In this document: piece by piece, positions 4,216 to 5,210 of the stretch | Numbering within the stretch: position 1 is the first letter of the stretch | How the letters are laid out: every line of letters starts with the position of its first letter | Assembly (NCBI GenBank): GCA_018821745.1 | Contig: JAHJLU010000151.1 | Coordinates: 1-5,210 of the forward strand | Length of the DNA stretch: 5,210 nt | Direction of reading: 5' to 3' | Origin: Myxococcota bacterium | GTDB lineage: Bacteria; Myxococcota_A; Polyangia; HGW-17 | Made by a program: the position numbers and the translations under genes | The notes under the pieces: model-generated | What the model was told of the DNA's origin: nothing | Databases searched by the model: none | What the model saw: only the letters and a program-made list of their open reading frames with translations

Positions 4216-5210
4216 ATGAGTCTGAGCAATACTAAACTGGAAATGATCCGAAGACTTATCAGGCGTCAACTCATCGGGCCCCTGGGAAAAATCCTGGACA
4301 CTCTGAAAGCCGCCGACCTCGGTGAGATAATGGTAAAACTCACTCCGGAAGAGCAGCGGATCATTCTAACCACCCTCCATCTCTCGGGGAAAGCCGGTGA
4401 GCTGCTGGCCGAACTCCCGGAAAAAAATCTCCGGGAAATCCTCCAGGGAATCAGCGACTCCCTGTTTCATAAAATTCTCACACAGATTCAGGCTGATGAT
4501 GCGGCAATGCTCCTGGAACAGGTTGACAAGATCCGTGCCTTCGAGCTGCTGGAGAAGCTCCCGGTGGCTGTGGCAGAGAAAATTGAAGAGATCATGCGAT
4601 ACCCCCACGGCACCGCGGGCTCCATGATGAACACCGCCTATCTGGAATTTTATGAGGCCACCACCGCCAAGGATGCCCTGGAGAAACTCAGGGCCTACAC
4701 GCGGGACACAAATGACCCCATCTACTCCATTTACGTGATGGATGAGACGCGAAAACTCATGGGGGCCATCCCGATCCGCACCCTGGCCCTCGCCCGCCCC
4801 ACGGACCACCTGGAGGAGATCATGGACCGTGACCCCGTGGTGGTTCACTCATACGCGAGCACGGATGACGCCGCCCGCCTCATCACCAAATACGATCTGG
4901 TGTCTCTCCCGGTGGTTGACGAGAATTTCCGGTTTATGGGGATAATCATGGTCGATGACATGATTGAGAGCATCATGGAGTCCATGGCCGACGATGCCTT
5001 CCTCATGCAGGGGATCACCGAGCAGGACCGCCTTGAGACCCCCGTGCTGCGTTCAGTCAGGAGCCGGCTGCCCTGGATGGCCATCAACCTGCTGACGGCC
5101 TTCGTCGCCTCCAGCGTTGTGGGAATATTTGAACATTCCATTGCCCAGGTTGTGGCACTGGCCACCTTTATGCCCATTGTGGCGGGGCTCGGCGGAAACA
5201 CGGGGACCCA
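4216..5210 (+). CDS. mgtE: Magnesium transporter MgtE, C-terminus beyond window
   Basis: MgtE forms dimeric inner-membrane Mg2+ channels gated by cytoplasmic Mg2+. The window holds 331 residues; the family usually runs to about 450, so most of the membrane domain is missing only because the window ends. Domains in order: the helical N domain (about 22-127, with AADLGEIMVKLTPEEQR near its start), the YPHGTAGSMMNT junction (129-140), two CBS domains (about 134-195 and 200-255, with DPVVVHSYASTDDAARLI and YDLVSLPVVD), a connecting helix (256-280), then RLPWMAINLLTAFVASSVVG (284-303) as the first membrane helix, and the signature PIVAGLGGNTGT (320-331) in the second. N and CBS domains act as the Mg2+ sensor that closes the pore at high Mg2+. 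The start ATG 4216 has GGAGG 5 nt upstream. The gene is transcribed away from the nuclease gene and appears to stand alone at its 5' end. Confidence 0.95.
   Translation, partial: MSLSNTKLEMIRRLIRRQLIGPLGKILDTLKAADLGEIMVKLTPEEQRIILTTLHLSGKAGELLAELPEKNLREILQGISDSLFHKILTQIQADDAAMLLEQVDKIRAFELLEKLPVAVAEKIEEIMRYPHGTAGSMMNTAYLEFYEATTAKDALEKLRAYTRDTNDPIYSIYVMDETRKLMGAIPIRTLALARPTDHLEEIMDRDPVVVHSYASTDDAARLITKYDLVSLPVVDENFRFMGIIMVDDMIESIMESMADDAFLMQGITEQDRLETPVLRSVRSRLPWMAINLLTAFVASSVVGIFEHSIAQVVALATFMPIVAGLGGNTGT

Noticed and set aside
4366..4848. - strand open frame opposite mgtE.
   Set aside because: The + strand encodes unmistakable MgtE N and CBS domains there.

Overview
The window (5210 bp, moderately GC-rich by eye) holds five complete protein genes and the first part of a sixth. 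It looks like accessory or lightly conserved chromosome of a Gram-negative bacterium, most likely of the Myxococcota / former Deltaproteobacteria. The lineage guess rests on two things: a lipoprotein with an Asn-Asn-X linker just after its lipidated Cys, a style I associate with groups such as Bradymonadales, and a glutamine-amidotransferase-like protein whose best remembered relatives are myxobacterial. This is inference; no rRNA or other marker gene is present. I see no tRNA, rRNA, CRISPR array, insertion sequence or integrase.

Layout. Positions 1-172 are non-coding and carry a G/A-only tract. A tight two-gene unit follows on the + strand: a class II glutamine-amidotransferase-like protein (173-1003) that appears to have lost its catalytic residues, then a five-helix membrane protein of unknown function (1007-1573) only 3 nt downstream. 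A small acidic protein is encoded convergently on the - strand (1590-1838). A divergent intergenic region (1839-2021) holds a candidate sigma70-type promoter and a 10-bp perfect palindrome, and leads into a glycosyltransferase-4-like protein (2022-3473) with a low-complexity tail. Its stop codon directly abuts that of a convergent - strand gene for a secreted staphylococcal-nuclease-like lipoprotein (3474-4040). A second divergent intergenic region (4041-4215) separates that gene from mgtE (4216 to beyond the window end), a Mg2+ channel/transporter.

How the genes relate. Only the 173-1003 / 1007-1573 pair looks like an operon. The rest alternate in direction and have no obvious shared pathway: envelope or polysaccharide glycosylation, extracytoplasmic nucleic-acid degradation and Mg2+ uptake. 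I do not see a clear new multi-gene system. The best candidate for something undescribed is the pseudoenzyme plus membrane-protein pair, followed by the glycosyltransferase-like protein with an atypical donor site, C-tracts and an acidic tail.
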